From contig LVAK01000038.1 in the NCBI GenBank assembly GCA_001604035.1, forward strand, positions 1 through 34,681: 34,681 bases of DNA, given 5' to 3'. This stretch comes from Clostridiales bacterium Firm_05. GTDB taxonomy: Bacteria; Bacillota; Clostridia; Oscillospirales; Ruminococcaceae. Within the stretch, counting starts at the first letter, position 1. Every line of letters starts with the position of its first letter. Under the pieces are notes generated by a model. The model did not search any database and was not told the origin of the DNA. It worked only from the letters and a program-made list of their open reading frames with translations. Positions 25,137 to 34,366 of this stretch are shown here, in pieces. The translations under genes were made by a program, and so were the position numbers.

Positions 25137-25787
25137 ATGAAAAAAGCCGCATCTGTAATCAAAAAAATACTGCTGGTCATCATCGCTATTATCGCTTTGA
25201 TAGTCTTTCTGACAATCAGGATATTTGCTCCAAGCAAGGAAGAAAAAAAGCTCATATCTTACCTCAAAGAGCATGAATACAACTGCATAGAATTAAAGAG
25301 TGCAAAAGTCGATACAAGCAATATTAATGTCCAATTTGCTATAAAATCAAAGGAACATTTCCTTGAAGAAGCAATAGATGTAAAAAAGCGAATCGAAAGC
25401 TATGCTCCTGATGAATATACCAAAAGCACTGTGAACGTTGACTTTGATTTTGATGGTATAAGTACTCTTCATTTTTCCAATCGCCCCGATTACACTAATT
25501 GGGATTCCGAAATTCCACAAGGACGCAGGCTCAGCAACAAATTGATATATGCACGGATCAGTAATTCGGAACTCTGGAAGGATGATCTCGCTCCTCTGAA
25601 AGAGTGCTATGACGTAAAAGTGATCGAGCTTCTGAATATTGAGGACTCAAAACAGATATCTGTAATAAAAGATATGAAAAATCTTTCGTTAATCCGTATC
25701 GTTCTAAGCGATAAAGAATTCAACAAGGATAAAATAAAAAAAGAACTCCAGGCATCTCACCCTGACTGTATTGTTGAGGTAAAATAA
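25137..25787 (+). CDS. Membrane-anchored small protein, function unknown
   Basis: I do not recognise this 216-residue protein. It begins MKKAASVIKK and has one hydrophobic segment (about 11-29), leaving a charged, probably extracytoplasmic domain of about 185 residues. The C-terminal part (about 140-216) has leucine-rich-repeat-like spacing (LAPLKECYDVKVIELLNIED followed by VIKDMKNLSLIRIVLSD), possibly one or two degenerate repeats. There is no catalytic motif. CGGAG lies seven bases before the ATG. It ends within the start of the palindromic terminator and is more AT-rich than the glycogen genes facing it. Confidence 0.75.
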   Translation: MKKAASVIKKILLVIIAIIALIVFLTIRIFAPSKEEKKLISYLKEHEYNCIELKSAKVDTSNINVQFAIKSKEHFLEEAIDVKKRIESYAPDEYTKSTVNVDFDFDGISTLHFSNRPDYTNWDSEIPQGRRLSNKLIYARISNSELWKDDLAPLKECYDVKVIELLNIEDSKQISVIKDMKNLSLIRIVLSDKEFNKDKIKKELQASHPDCIVEVK

Positions 25788-25819
25788 AACGGGACTGCTT
25801 AAGCAGTCCCGTTTTTATT
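25784..25819. terminator. Bidirectional palindromic terminator (copy 1 of a 36-bp repeat)
   Basis: A fully palindromic core, ACGGGACTGCTT followed by AAGCAGTCCCGT, is flanked by A-rich and T-rich arms. It sits between the convergent gene at 25137 (plus) and glgA (minus) and has a T-run on both strands. The same 36 bases occur without a mismatch at 34331-34366. Confidence 0.9.
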
Positions 25820-25840
25820 AAAAAAAGTCAAATGATCATA

Positions 25841-27280
25841 TTATGCATCTGCTTCGAGCAGATCATCCTGTAAGAGTTCCTCATAAAGATCGATATAGTC
25901 ATCTGCTGAGGCGGACCAGCTGAAATCACATTTCATAGCACGTTTGACAAGTGCATCCCATACTTTCTTATCATTATAGTCACGGAAGGCACGTTTCACA
26001 GCATCCAGCATATCATTTGCGTTGATAGTCTTGAAAGTGAAGCCGTTTCCGTCAATACCGCCGTTATCACGGACAGTATCTCGGAGACCGCCTGTTTCAC
26101 GTACAATCGGGATAGTGCCATAGCGCATTGATATCATCTGAGCGAGGCCGCAGGGCTCACTGAGTGATGGCATGAGGAACATATCCGAGCCTGCATAGAT
26201 CCTGTGTGAGAGCTCAGGTATGAATCCAAGTGATACGGAGACTTTTCCGGGATATCTTGCAGCCATTTCGCTGAAGAAGTCCTCGTAGATCTTCTCGCCG
26301 CTGCCAAGGACAGCGAACTTGAAGCCCATCTGTATCATCTCCTCAAAAACGCAGCGTATCAGGTCAATGCCCTTATGGCGGACGAATCTTGTGACAATGC
26401 CTATTACAGGCTCATTGCCGGGATCGAGATTCAGCTCCTCCAGCAAAGTGCGTTTGCACTCAGCCTTGCCGGAGACGTTCCTTGCGCTGAAATTTTTGGT
26501 TATTTCCGGATCCTTTGATGGATCATAGAGCTCGGTGTCGATGCCGTTGAGGATGCCCCGGAGCTTATACTGCTTTGTTACGAGGATCCTGTCCAGACCG
26601 TGAGCGTACCAGGGATCGAGTATTTCCCATGCATAGCTTGGGCTTACGGTAGTTATCTTGTCGGCAGTTTCGATAGCGCCCTTGAGCATATTGACATAGC
26701 CGTCGTAATCGAGAAGGCCAGCGTTATACATAGGGATGCTCATAAGTTCACTGAGGACTTCCTTGCCGTATTTGCCCTGGTATTCTATATTGTGGATAGT
26801 AAAGACGTTCTTAATCCCGTCGTATCCCTGCTGGTACTTATAGTACACACTGTAATATACGGGGATGAGGGCGGTCTGCCAGTCGTTGCAGTGGATTATC
26901 TCAGGAGTGAAACCCACGTATTTCAGCATTTCCAGCACTGCACGGTCGAAGAAAACGAATCTTTCACAGTCGTCATAGAAGCCGTACATACCCTCACGGG
27001 AGTAATAGTATTCGTTATCGATGAAATAATAGGTAATGCCGTTGAGAACAGCCTTGAAGATACCGCAGTACTGCTTGCGCCATGAGACATCAACAGTGAT
27101 GTTCTTGATAAACTCCATTTTAGCACGAAGCTCAGGTCTGATAGAGCTGTATAGCGGTATAACTACACGGCAGTCATGTCCCTTGGCTGTCAGAGCCTTC
27201 GGGAGAGAGCCTGTAACATCGGCAAGGCCGCCGGAGGCTGCAAAGGGGACAGCCTCACTTGCTGCAAATAATATTTTCAT
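25841..27280 (-). CDS. glgA: Glycogen synthase (ADP-glucose-dependent, GT5)
   Basis: GlgA adds glucose from ADP-glucose to the non-reducing end of alpha-1,4-glucan. The 479 residues fit the family. The N-terminal donor-binding motif, usually KTGGLADV, reads AASGGLADV (14-22), with Ser where most have Thr and no Lys before it. The C-terminal Rossmann domain has SLSEPCGLAQMISMRYG and RETGGLRDTV, which hold the ADP-glucose contacts (usually EPCGLTQL and STGGLxDTV). GGCGGTGAT precedes the ATG. It is the last gene of glgB-glgC-glgD-glgA, 15 bases after glgD, and is closed by the shared palindromic terminator. Confidence 0.96.
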   Translation of the reverse strand: MKILFAASEAVPFAASGGLADVTGSLPKALTAKGHDCRVVIPLYSSIRPELRAKMEFIKNITVDVSWRKQYCGIFKAVLNGITYYFIDNEYYYSREGMYGFYDDCERFVFFDRAVLEMLKYVGFTPEIIHCNDWQTALIPVYYSVYYKYQQGYDGIKNVFTIHNIEYQGKYGKEVLSELMSIPMYNAGLLDYDGYVNMLKGAIETADKITTVSPSYAWEILDPWYAHGLDRILVTKQYKLRGILNGIDTELYDPSKDPEITKNFSARNVSGKAECKRTLLEELNLDPGNEPVIGIVTRFVRHKGIDLIRCVFEEMIQMGFKFAVLGSGEKIYEDFFSEMAARYPGKVSVSLGFIPELSHRIYAGSDMFLMPSLSEPCGLAQMISMRYGTIPIVRETGGLRDTVRDNGGIDGNGFTFKTINANDMLDAVKRAFRDYNDKKVWDALVKRAMKCDFSWSASADDYIDLYEELLQDDLLEADA

Positions 27281-27295
27281 TAAGGATCACCGCCG

Positions 27296-28417
27296 TTAAA
27301 GTTTTCCATCTTTTCCTATATAGAGGGGATAAGTTTCGGAGCCGGTAAGCACCTTATCATCGCTTATCTCCACGTTTTTATCTGTGATGATAGAACCGAT
27401 CGTGCAGTTCTTGCCTATTTTTGTGCTCTGGAGGAGCACAGAATTTCTGACAACAGTACCCTTTCCGATCTTGACACCACGGAAGAGGATAGAGTTCTCA
27501 ACAGTTCCCTCGATGATGCAGCCGTCTGCGATGAGGGAGTTCTTGACGTTTGATTCAAGACCGTATTTCACCGGACCGTTGTCGCCGATCTTGGTATATA
27601 CGGGCATATTCTTGCGGAAGAGGGCATTGCGCTTTTCTGTATCCAGAAGCATCTGGTTAGCGCTGTAGTAGTTCTGGATACTGTCTATCCTTGTGAAGAA
27701 CTCCTTATGCTCGTAGCCCATTATATTGTACTCGTCCTTCTTGCCCTGGAGTATCTCACGGGTGAAGCTGAACTGGTTCCTGCTTGCAGCGTCAAAGACG
27801 ATCTTCTTGAGGAAGTCCTTTGTGATGATGAACATTTCCAGCCAGATATTGCACTCGCCGGAGATCTGGGGATTGACCAGAGCATCCTTGAGACGGTTCT
27901 CCTCATCGAACTGAAGGATAGTTGAGCAGTCGTTGATGTCGCTGTCGTGGATACCCTTGCTGTAAACGAGGGTAATATCAGCGCCGGTGCTCATATGCTG
28001 ATTGAGCACTGGATTGAAGTCGATAGTGGTTACAACATCGCAGTTTGCCATAATGACATACTTTGCGTTGGAATGTTCAACGAAGCTCCATACGTTATTG
28101 AGGGCGTCCAGCCTTCCCTTGTAGATACCACCGGTCTGGCTGTAAGGAGGGAGGAGGTGGAGACCGCCTTTTTTACGTGCGAGATCCCAGTCACGGCCTG
28201 AGCCGAGGTGATCCAGCAGGGAGCCGTAGTTGGATTTAGTTATAACGCCAACCTCAGAAACGCTGGAATTGACCATATTTGAAAGCGGGAAATCAATGAG
28301 CCTGTAGCGTCCTCCGAAAGGGATAGAACCCATAGTTCTCTGCTTAGTGAGCTCACTGATGTAAGAATCGTGCATACTTGCGAAGATAAGGCCTAAAACA
28401 TTGTAATTAACACTCAT
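27296..28417 (-). CDS. glgD: GlgD, regulatory-type subunit of ADP-glucose pyrophosphorylase
   Basis: A 373-residue homologue of GlgC. The nucleotide-binding loop GGxGxRLxxLT of active pyrophosphorylases is replaced by GLIFASMHDSYISELTKQR, so catalysis is probably lost, as is known for Firmicute GlgD, which forms a more active hetero-oligomer with Glg[17 protein letters not shown] and the metal-region Asp in MANCDVV remain. The C-terminal part has hexapeptide-repeat (left-handed beta-helix) character (IIEGTVENSILFRGVKIGKG). AGGAGGAG precedes the ATG and the gap to glgC is 16 bases. Confidence 0.95.
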   Translation of the reverse strand: MSVNYNVLGLIFASMHDSYISELTKQRTMGSIPFGGRYRLIDFPLSNMVNSSVSEVGVITKSNYGSLLDHLGSGRDWDLARKKGGLHLLPPYSQTGGIYKGRLDALNNVWSFVEHSNAKYVIMANCDVVTTIDFNPVLNQHMSTGADITLVYSKGIHDSDINDCSTILQFDEENRLKDALVNPQISGECNIWLEMFIITKDFLKKIVFDAASRNQFSFTREILQGKKDEYNIMGYEHKEFFTRIDSIQNYYSANQMLLDTEKRNALFRKNMPVYTKIGDNGPVKYGLESNVKNSLIADGCIIEGTVENSILFRGVKIGKGTVVRNSVLLQSTKIGKNCTIGSIITDKNVEISDDKVLTGSETYPLYIGKDGKL

Positions 28418-28433
28418 ACCAAAACTCCTCCTG

Positions 28434-29660
28434 TCAGATATTTTCGCCGATTATCTGTTTCGGCTCAACGCATTTTCCGGCGGAGACGGTAACGTTATGT
28501 CCAACAACGGCAATGCCCCAGTCGTCACGGTTCTCGATATTTTCAGGGCTTGTGCCGACCTTTGCACCGCTTTCGATGACGCTGTCGCTGCCGACGATGG
28601 CGTACTCAACGACTGCTCCGGATTTGATAACGGTACCGGGCATAACGATGCTGTAGTTGACAGTAGCCCCCTCCTCGATAGTAACACCGGAGAAGAGTAT
28701 AGAGAAGTCAACAGTGCCGTCGATTATACTTCCTTCGGAGATCATGGAGTTTTCGATATGGGCATTGTCGCCGATATACTGAGGCGGCATATTGCTGTTT
28801 CTTGAATAGATCTTCCAGCTCGGATCATAGAGATCCAGCGGAACGCTTGGGCTGAGGAGATCCATATTAGCTTCCCAGAGGGAATCGAGGGTTCCCACGT
28901 CCTTCCAGTAGCCCTCGAACTCATAGGCAAAGAGTCTCTGCTGGTCACGGAGCATGGAAGTAATGATATCCTTTCCGAAGTCCTTTGACCACTGCTCGCC
29001 ACGGTCACGCTTAGCGTTGGCATCATTTTCGTTTTCGATGAGGTACTTCTTGAGCTTATCCCAGCTGAAAACGTATATACCCATAGAAGCGAGGGTAGAC
29101 TTAGGCTCCTTCGGCTTTTCAACGAAGTCTGTCACCTGATTCTGCTCATCGCAGATCATTATACCGAAGCGGGATGCTTCGGACTTTGGAACATCGATGA
29201 CTGAGATAGTGCAGTCAGCGTTGTTTGCGATATGGAAGTCCACCATTTTGGAGTAATCCATTTTATAGATATGGTCGCCGCCGAGCACAACGACGTACTC
29301 GGGATCATACCTTTCGATGAAGCGCATATTCTGGTAGATTGCGTTAGCGGTTCCCTCATACCATGAAGCTCCGGCCTGAGTCTCGAAGGGAGGGAGAACA
29401 TGAACTCCTCCGTTGAGCTTATCCAGATCCCAGGGCTGACCGTTGCCGATATACTCATTGAGTACCAGAGGCTGGTACTGAGTGAGAACGCCGACTGTGT
29501 CGATACCTGAGTTGGTGCAGTTTGAGAGAGGGAAGTCAATGAGGCGGTATTTTCCGCCATATGGGACTGCCGGTTTCGCCACATTTTTAGTGAGGGCGTA
29601 AAGACGGCTTCCCTGACCGCCTGCGAGAAGCATTGCAACTACTCTTTTTTTAGTGTACAT
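28434..29660 (-). CDS. glgC: Glucose-1-phosphate adenylyltransferase
   Basis: GlgC makes ADP-glucose from ATP and glucose 1-phosphate, the committed step of glycogen synthesis. It has the intact loop [14 protein letters not shown] (11-24), [16 protein letters not shown], the [12 protein letters not shown] substrate motif, and [10 protein letters not shown] with the glucose-1-phosphate-binding Lys. The C-terminal beta-helix follows. ATG at 29660 (408 aa) is chosen because AGGAGG lies six bases upstream; the frame's earlier ATG at 29687 lacks an SD. The 173 bases between this gene and glgB hold a small CCTCAT/ATGAGG hairpin and no gene. Confidence 0.96.
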   Translation of the reverse strand: MYTKKRVVAMLLAGGQGSRLYALTKNVAKPAVPYGGKYRLIDFPLSNCTNSGIDTVGVLTQYQPLVLNEYIGNGQPWDLDKLNGGVHVLPPFETQAGASWYEGTANAIYQNMRFIERYDPEYVVVLGGDHIYKMDYSKMVDFHIANNADCTISVIDVPKSEASRFGIMICDEQNQVTDFVEKPKEPKSTLASMGIYVFSWDKLKKYLIENENDANAKRDRGEQWSKDFGKDIITSMLRDQQRLFAYEFEGYWKDVGTLDSLWEANMDLLSPSVPLDLYDPSWKIYSRNSNMPPQYIGDNAHIENSMISEGSIIDGTVDFSILFSGVTIEEGATVNYSIVMPGTVIKSGAVVEYAIVGSDSVIESGAKVGTSPENIENRDDWGIAVVGHNVTVSAGKCVEPKQIIGENI

Positions 29661-29833
29661 ACTATTCCTCCTATAGATGATGAGCATGGAAGCGGTGAGA
29701 GGTGTTGTTCCATGCTGTTATCAGCATTGTAAATAGGTCTGATATGATAAGGCTGCGGGAACTGTTGTATGCAGAAACACATGACAACCTCATTAAGATG
29801 AGGAGCTCCTGCTTATCCCTTATCTTACCAGTA

Positions 29834-31807
29834 TTACTTGTCAGAATTTACAGAGCGTCTTGTTCTTTTAGGCTTCTCTGCTGATTTAGTTTCATCAGTC
29901 CTGGGCGCTCTCTTTTTTACCGGAGAATACTTCAGGTAAATGACAGAAAGCGGAGCAAGTGTCATAGATATGCTTTCGTCAAAGCCGTGCATACCTATGC
30001 TGTCTGACTTGAATGATTTTTCTGTAACACCTGAGCCGCCGAATTCAGTGGCATCGGTATTGAATACGAGTTTATATTTTCCTTTGAACGGGACTCCTAT
30101 GCGGTAGTCTCTTCTTTCCACAGGGACGAAGTTGCAGACAGTGATGAGCTCATCACCATTATCGTCGATACGTCTGAAGGCAATGACGCTCTGCTTGTAG
30201 TCATCGTTGGATATCCAGCTGAAGCCGTCCCAGGAGTCATCGTTCTGCCAGAGAGGAGAATTCTCAAGGTAGAATTTGTTGAGCTTCTCGGAGAATTTCA
30301 GCAGATTCTTATGTGAGTCGAAATCGAGTATGCCCCAATCCAGCTCTGACTTGTAGTCCCATTCCTTCATCTGGCCGAACTCCTGTCCCATGAAGAGGAG
30401 CTTCTTGCCGGGATGAGCCATCATATATGCGAGGAACGCACGGTATGATGCGAATTTCTGATCGTACTCACCGGGCATCTTGCTTATCATGGAGCACTTT
30501 CCGTGTACTACCTCATCGTGTGAGATAGGGAGGATATAGTTTTCCGAGAAGGCATAGAAGAAAGAGAAGGTGAGCTTATCGTGGTTGAATGCACGATAGA
30601 TCGGATCAAGGGACATATAGCTGAGCATATCGTTCATCCAGCCCATGTTCCATTTGAAGTTGAAGCCGAGACCGCCGATATCGGTGGGCTTGGTGACGAG
30701 AGGCCAGGCAGTTGACTCCTCGGCGATCATAAGAGCGTCCGGATGTTTAGAGAACACGGCCTCGTTGAGGTGCTTGAGGAATTCTACAGCCTCAAGGTTC
30801 TCGTTGCCGCCGTAGATATTGGCAGCCCATTCGCCGTCACGCCTGTCGTAGTCAAGATAGAGCATGGAAGCTACTGCGTCCACACGGAGACCATCCACAT
30901 GGAACTCATCGAACCAGTAGTTTGCACTGGAGATGAGGAAAGAGCATACCTCAGCCTTGCCGTAGTCAAAGACTCTCGTGCCCCAGGCCTTGTGTTCCTT
31001 TTTGCGGTTGTCGGTGTATTCGTAGCAGCAGGTGCCGTCAAATTCATACAGGCCTGCTTCGTCCTTCGGGAAATGAGCAGGTACCCAGTCGAGGATCACA
31101 CCAATGCCGGCTTCATGGAACTTATCGATCATTTTTCTGAGATCGTCGGGAGTTCCGTAGCGTGAAGTCGGGGCGAAATAGCCTGTGACCTGATAGCCCC
31201 AGGAGCCGTCGTAGGGATACTCGGTAAGGGGCATGAACTCAACGTGGGTATAGGACATTTTTTTGAGATAGGGTATTATTTCATCTGCGAAGGTGATGTA
31301 ATCGAGGAATACATCCTCTCCGTGCTTTTTCCATGAACTGAGGTGTACCTCATAGATGTTCACGGGACTGTTGTAGATGCTTTTCTTTGATTTTTCTTCG
31401 TACCAGCTTTTATCTGTCCATTCAAAGCTGCTTTCATAGATCTTTGAAGCGGTGCCCGGTCGGGTCTCGAAATGAGAGGCATAGGGGTCGGCTTTCAGAA
31501 GAATTCGTCCATCCTTTGTTTCGATGCTGTACTTGTAAGCATCGAACTGTTTCAGCTTGGAGATCTCGGTTTCCCATACTCCGTCTGCGATGAGTGACAT
31601 AGGATTTGCAGATCTGTCCCAGTCGTTGAAATCACCGACTACTGAAATACTGACAGCATTAGGAGCCCAAACTCTGAATATAAAGCTGCGGCCTCTGCCT
31701 TTTTTCTTCGAGTGAACGCCGAAGAACTTATAGGCCTCGTAATTTTTTCCCTGATAGAACAGATACAGAGGAAAGTCATTAGGGTTTGTTTTTGTATTAA
31801 CTGACAT
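29834..31807 (-). CDS. glgB: 1,4-alpha-glucan branching enzyme (GH13)
   Basis: GlgB introduces alpha-1,6 branches into glycogen. The order is an N-terminal CBM48-like beta domain (about 40-110, with [20 protein letters not shown]), the GH13 barrel, and a C-terminal beta domain. Catalytic residues are visible: nucleophile Asp310 in DGLRVDAV, acid/base Glu363 in IAEEST, and His430-Asp431 in [10 protein letters not shown], the last being diagnostic for branching enzymes. At 657 residues it is typical, apart from a basic, low-complexity tail of about 25 residues ([20 protein letters not shown]) that may be disordered. AAAGGAGG precedes the ATG. It is the first gene of the glycogen operon behind its own promoter. 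Confidence 0.96.
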   Translation of the reverse strand: MSVNTKTNPNDFPLYLFYQGKNYEAYKFFGVHSKKKGRGRSFIFRVWAPNAVSISVVGDFNDWDRSANPMSLIADGVWETEISKLKQFDAYKYSIETKDGRILLKADPYASHFETRPGTASKIYESSFEWTDKSWYEEKSKKSIYNSPVNIYEVHLSSWKKHGEDVFLDYITFADEIIPYLKKMSYTHVEFMPLTEYPYDGSWGYQVTGYFAPTSRYGTPDDLRKMIDKFHEAGIGVILDWVPAHFPKDEAGLYEFDGTCCYEYTDNRKKEHKAWGTRVFDYGKAEVCSFLISSANYWFDEFHVDGLRVDAVASMLYLDYDRRDGEWAANIYGGNENLEAVEFLKHLNEAVFSKHPDALMIAEESTAWPLVTKPTDIGGLGFNFKWNMGWMNDMLSYMSLDPIYRAFNHDKLTFSFFYAFSENYILPISHDEVVHGKCSMISKMPGEYDQKFASYRAFLAYMMAHPGKKLLFMGQEFGQMKEWDYKSELDWGILDFDSHKNLLKFSEKLNKFYLENSPLWQNDDSWDGFSWISNDDYKQSVIAFRRIDDNGDELITVCNFVPVERRDYRIGVPFKGKYKLVFNTDATEFGGSGVTEKSFKSDSIGMHGFDESISMTLAPLSVIYLKYSPVKKRAPRTDETKSAEKPKRTRRSVNSDK

Positions 31808-31831
31808 AATTCAGCCTCCTTTGCTACTTAC

Positions 31832-31860
31832 ATTTTATCAGAAATTGCTGTTTTATTCAA
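31832..31860 (-). promoter_or_regulatory. Predicted sigma-A promoter of the glycogen operon
   Basis: On the minus strand TTGAAT (31860-31855), 17 bases, TAAAAT (31837-31832), followed by a short leader of about 18 bases and then the AAAGGAGG site of glgB. The remaining bases to 31986 hold no gene I can see. Confidence 0.6.
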
Positions 31861-31986
31861 GCTTTTTTACAGATTGTGGTAAAAATTCAGTCGTTGTGCT
31901 AATTATGGCAGTATTATTTCGTGCATTTTGACATATTTATTAATTGTAAACATTCTGCTGATTGTTTAAATGTACTTAATAATTCA

Positions 31987-34224
31987 TTAATTTTTCTTGA
32001 CTCGTATGCCAATGACTGTAACATCGTCGCTTCTCACGTTAGGATTGAAAGTATCAGCCTTCCGGCAGATCTCGTCAACGATGTGTTTCAGGTCGTTCTC
32101 ACTGAGGAGCAGCTCACGTATGAAGCGGTATTCCTTTTCGCTTATCCCATCGGAAAACATTATGACGATATCGCCCTCCTCGAAGTCATAGCTCCGGGAG
32201 AAGGTCTCGGAATGTTCATAGATACCGATAGGGAAGGTGGACTGTGATATCTTCATTACAGTGCCCCTATGGCGGATAAGAGTAGCAGCAGCGCCGGATT
32301 TTATGACGGTTAGGCCGCAGCTGTCCAGGTCTATCCTTACAGCATCAAGGGTGGCGAAGGATTCCTCTCCGGACTTGGTGAGCATTATGGAGTTTATGAG
32401 TCTTATTGCTGAGCTGTAGTCTGCTCCGCAGGTTATGAGCCGCCGGAACATCCTTACCACCAGCCGGGATTCAACAGCCGCCTCCCTTCCGCAGCCCATT
32501 CCGTCGGAGAGAACAACGTAGGCGCCGCCGGTGCCGTCGGTGAAGGTCATGGAGGTATCGCCGCTCTCCCTTGAACCTCCGGCGCAGGTTGCGGCAGCGC
32601 AGACCTGTATGGAGTAGGCCGGCTTCTCAAACACCCTTAGCCGCAGCTCCTTTCCGGAGTGTACCGGCGGAGCGGTATCAAGTGGGATGCGGAGCTCATC
32701 CGAGATGAGATCGCATATCCGTCCGCAGTTTCCGGGAGCTTTATCTGCCGGAAAGTAAAGCTCTGCAAGGAGCCTGTTCCCGGAATTGTAGCAGGCTATG
32801 ACACCGGAGGGGGATATGTCGAATTTCGCAAGTTTTTCCCTTATGGCACGGCTCACCGAGGGTGAGTATCTTAGGTCCATGCGCTTTCCGGCGGAGCTTA
32901 TCATCTCCTCTGTCATGCGAAGCTGCTCGGAGAGCAGGCGGCGGCTTTCGGCATACCTCATAGCCATAAGCTTCATGGCTGTGCGTTCACCGGCGCTTTT
33001 GCGGAAGCTCTCCCGGAGTTCGTTCTTCCGTATGCAGTCCTTCAGCTCAAAGGGGAAGACCTCAGCAGAGAACTCTCCCTGAGCAGCCAGCTTCCGGAAG
33101 CCCCGGACAGTGCTGTCGTGCTCGCTGCGCCAGCAGGTAAGTCTCCGGCAGCAGCGCTTGCAAACCTCCTCTGAGCTGCGTATCACTATCTGCTCCGGAT
33201 CCTCACGTTCGGCAAGAAGTTTTGCGATATGCTCTGCTTCAAGGCGGACTGCGCCAATGGAATCCGAGAGAAAGCTCATCCGTGAGCCGATCATTTCCGG
33301 AAGGGCAGTGCTGTCTCCGGCGGAGGTGATTATCCACTTGTCCGAGTAATAGGGTGCGGCCAGCATGAAAACTCCTGTTCCGCAGAGTACATCGGCAATG
33401 CCGCCGGCTGTGTAGATATCCGTTCCGGAGAGCACCATGAGCATTAGGTGGATGACAGTGAAGGCTCCTGCGGCAAAGCTCAGCTTTTTCTGGCAGAGAA
33501 AGCCAGTGAGGAGGCCTGCTGCCGGGAGCAGAACGACAGTCATGCCGGCAGGCTGAGAGGAGAGAAAAGCGCCGCAGACTGTAAGCGCTCCGCAGATAAC
33601 TCCGCCGGAGTGCCTGTAGAAATAAGCGCCAGCCAGAGTTACGGCGATACCCAGTGTCAGGCCGATATTCATAACGGGAGTTTTTACGGAGCAGAGTGCG
33701 GCAACTGTCAATGCATACACCACGGCGTATGCACAGCCATAGGGCGGAGCAAGCTCCAGAGCTTTTTTCCGCCTGATATTTTCAGCCGTCATGGACACTG
33801 AAAATGCAGCAGCCCCGGCAAGTGCCCCATAGAACAGATAGAATATGAGCTTGTAGAACATCTCACCGATAAGAGCCGAAACTGCCGCACCGGAGATGAA
33901 TACGGAAGCGGTAGTGGTAATACCGGAGGAACGTGGCTCGCTGACAGGTTCGAGGAACATTTTCGCAGCCATTATCATCAGCATGGCGGATATCTTTACG
34001 ATGTTCCGCCCCACAGTGCGGTGGAGTATCGAGCTTACAAGACTGCCTGTGAGGACGGCTGCGGAGCGTGTAAGACCAAGTCCTCCGCAGAGAGCGATGT
34101 CCGCAAAGGAGGCTGATCCGCCAAGCTTTGTATCCGCCAGCAGAAATCCGGCGGCTGCGGAGAGTAGGTAGGCTGATGCGGAGAACATTGAGGAGTGGAG
34201 CAATTCTTTTTTTATCCTTTTCAT
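31987..34224 (-). CDS. spoIIE: Stage II sporulation protein E (membrane PP2C-type phosphatase)
   Basis: SpoIIE dephosphorylates SpoIIAA to activate sigma-F in the forespore and acts at the polar septum. The chosen product has 745 residues: a membrane block of about ten hydrophobic segments (about residues 15-305), a middle region with a cysteine cluster (CKRCCRRLTCW), and a C-terminal PP2C/RsbU-type phosphatase (about 545-745). The metal-binding motifs are VVLSDGMGCG, IMFSDGISE and the late RSDDVTVIGI. ATG at 34224 is chosen because AAAGGTGAT lies five bases upstream; the open frame extends 30 codons further without an SD and crosses the promoter. It implies a sporulating or ancestrally sporulating host. 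Confidence 0.93.
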   Translation of the reverse strand: MKRIKKELLHSSMFSASAYLLSAAAGFLLADTKLGGSASFADIALCGGLGLTRSAAVLTGSLVSSILHRTVGRNIVKISAMLMIMAAKMFLEPVSEPRSSGITTTASVFISGAAVSALIGEMFYKLIFYLFYGALAGAAAFSVSMTAENIRRKKALELAPPYGCAYAVVYALTVAALCSVKTPVMNIGLTLGIAVTLAGAYFYRHSGGVICGALTVCGAFLSSQPAGMTVVLLPAAGLLTGFLCQKKLSFAAGAFTVIHLMLMVLSGTDIYTAGGIADVLCGTGVFMLAAPYYSDKWIITSAGDSTALPEMIGSRMSFLSDSIGAVRLEAEHIAKLLAEREDPEQIVIRSSEEVCKRCCRRLTCWRSEHDSTVRGFRKLAAQGEFSAEVFPFELKDCIRKNELRESFRKSAGERTAMKLMAMRYAESRRLLSEQLRMTEEMISSAGKRMDLRYSPSVSRAIREKLAKFDISPSGVIACYNSGNRLLAELYFPADKAPGNCGRICDLISDELRIPLDTAPPVHSGKELRLRVFEKPAYSIQVCAAATCAGGSRESGDTSMTFTDGTGGAYVVLSDGMGCGREAAVESRLVVRMFRRLITCGADYSSAIRLINSIMLTKSGEESFATLDAVRIDLDSCGLTVIKSGAAATLIRHRGTVMKISQSTFPIGIYEHSETFSRSYDFEEGDIVIMFSDGISEKEYRFIRELLLSENDLKHIVDEICRKADTFNPNVRSDDVTVIGIRVKKN

Positions 34225-34255
34225 TATTATCACCTTTATGTAGAAATGTACTCCT

Positions 34256-34289
34256 ATTGTAACACACTTAATTGAAAAAAATTGTCGAA
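34256..34289 (-). promoter_or_regulatory. Spo0A-type promoter of spoIIE
   Basis: TTGTCGAA (plus strand 34282-34289) matches the Spo0A box TGNCGAA exactly. On the minus strand its complement overlaps a -35-like TCGACA, which is 21 bases from the -10 TACAAT (34261-34256). A reversed Spo0A box and a 21-22 base spacer are the known arrangement of sigma-A, Spo0A-dependent promoters such as B. subtilis spoIIE and spoIIG. Confidence 0.75.
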
Positions 34290-34330
34290 AGCAACATGAT
34301 ACAGGCAGCCTCACTGTCTTTTCAATGCAA

Positions 34331-34366
34331 ATAAAACGGGACTGCTTAAGCAGTCCCGTTTTTATT
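34331..34366 (-). terminator. Terminator of rsmA (copy 2 of the 36-bp repeat)
   Basis: Base-for-base identical to 25784-25819. Read on the minus strand it follows the rsmA stop (34364-34362 lies inside its first arm) and ends in TTTTATTT. Confidence 0.88.
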
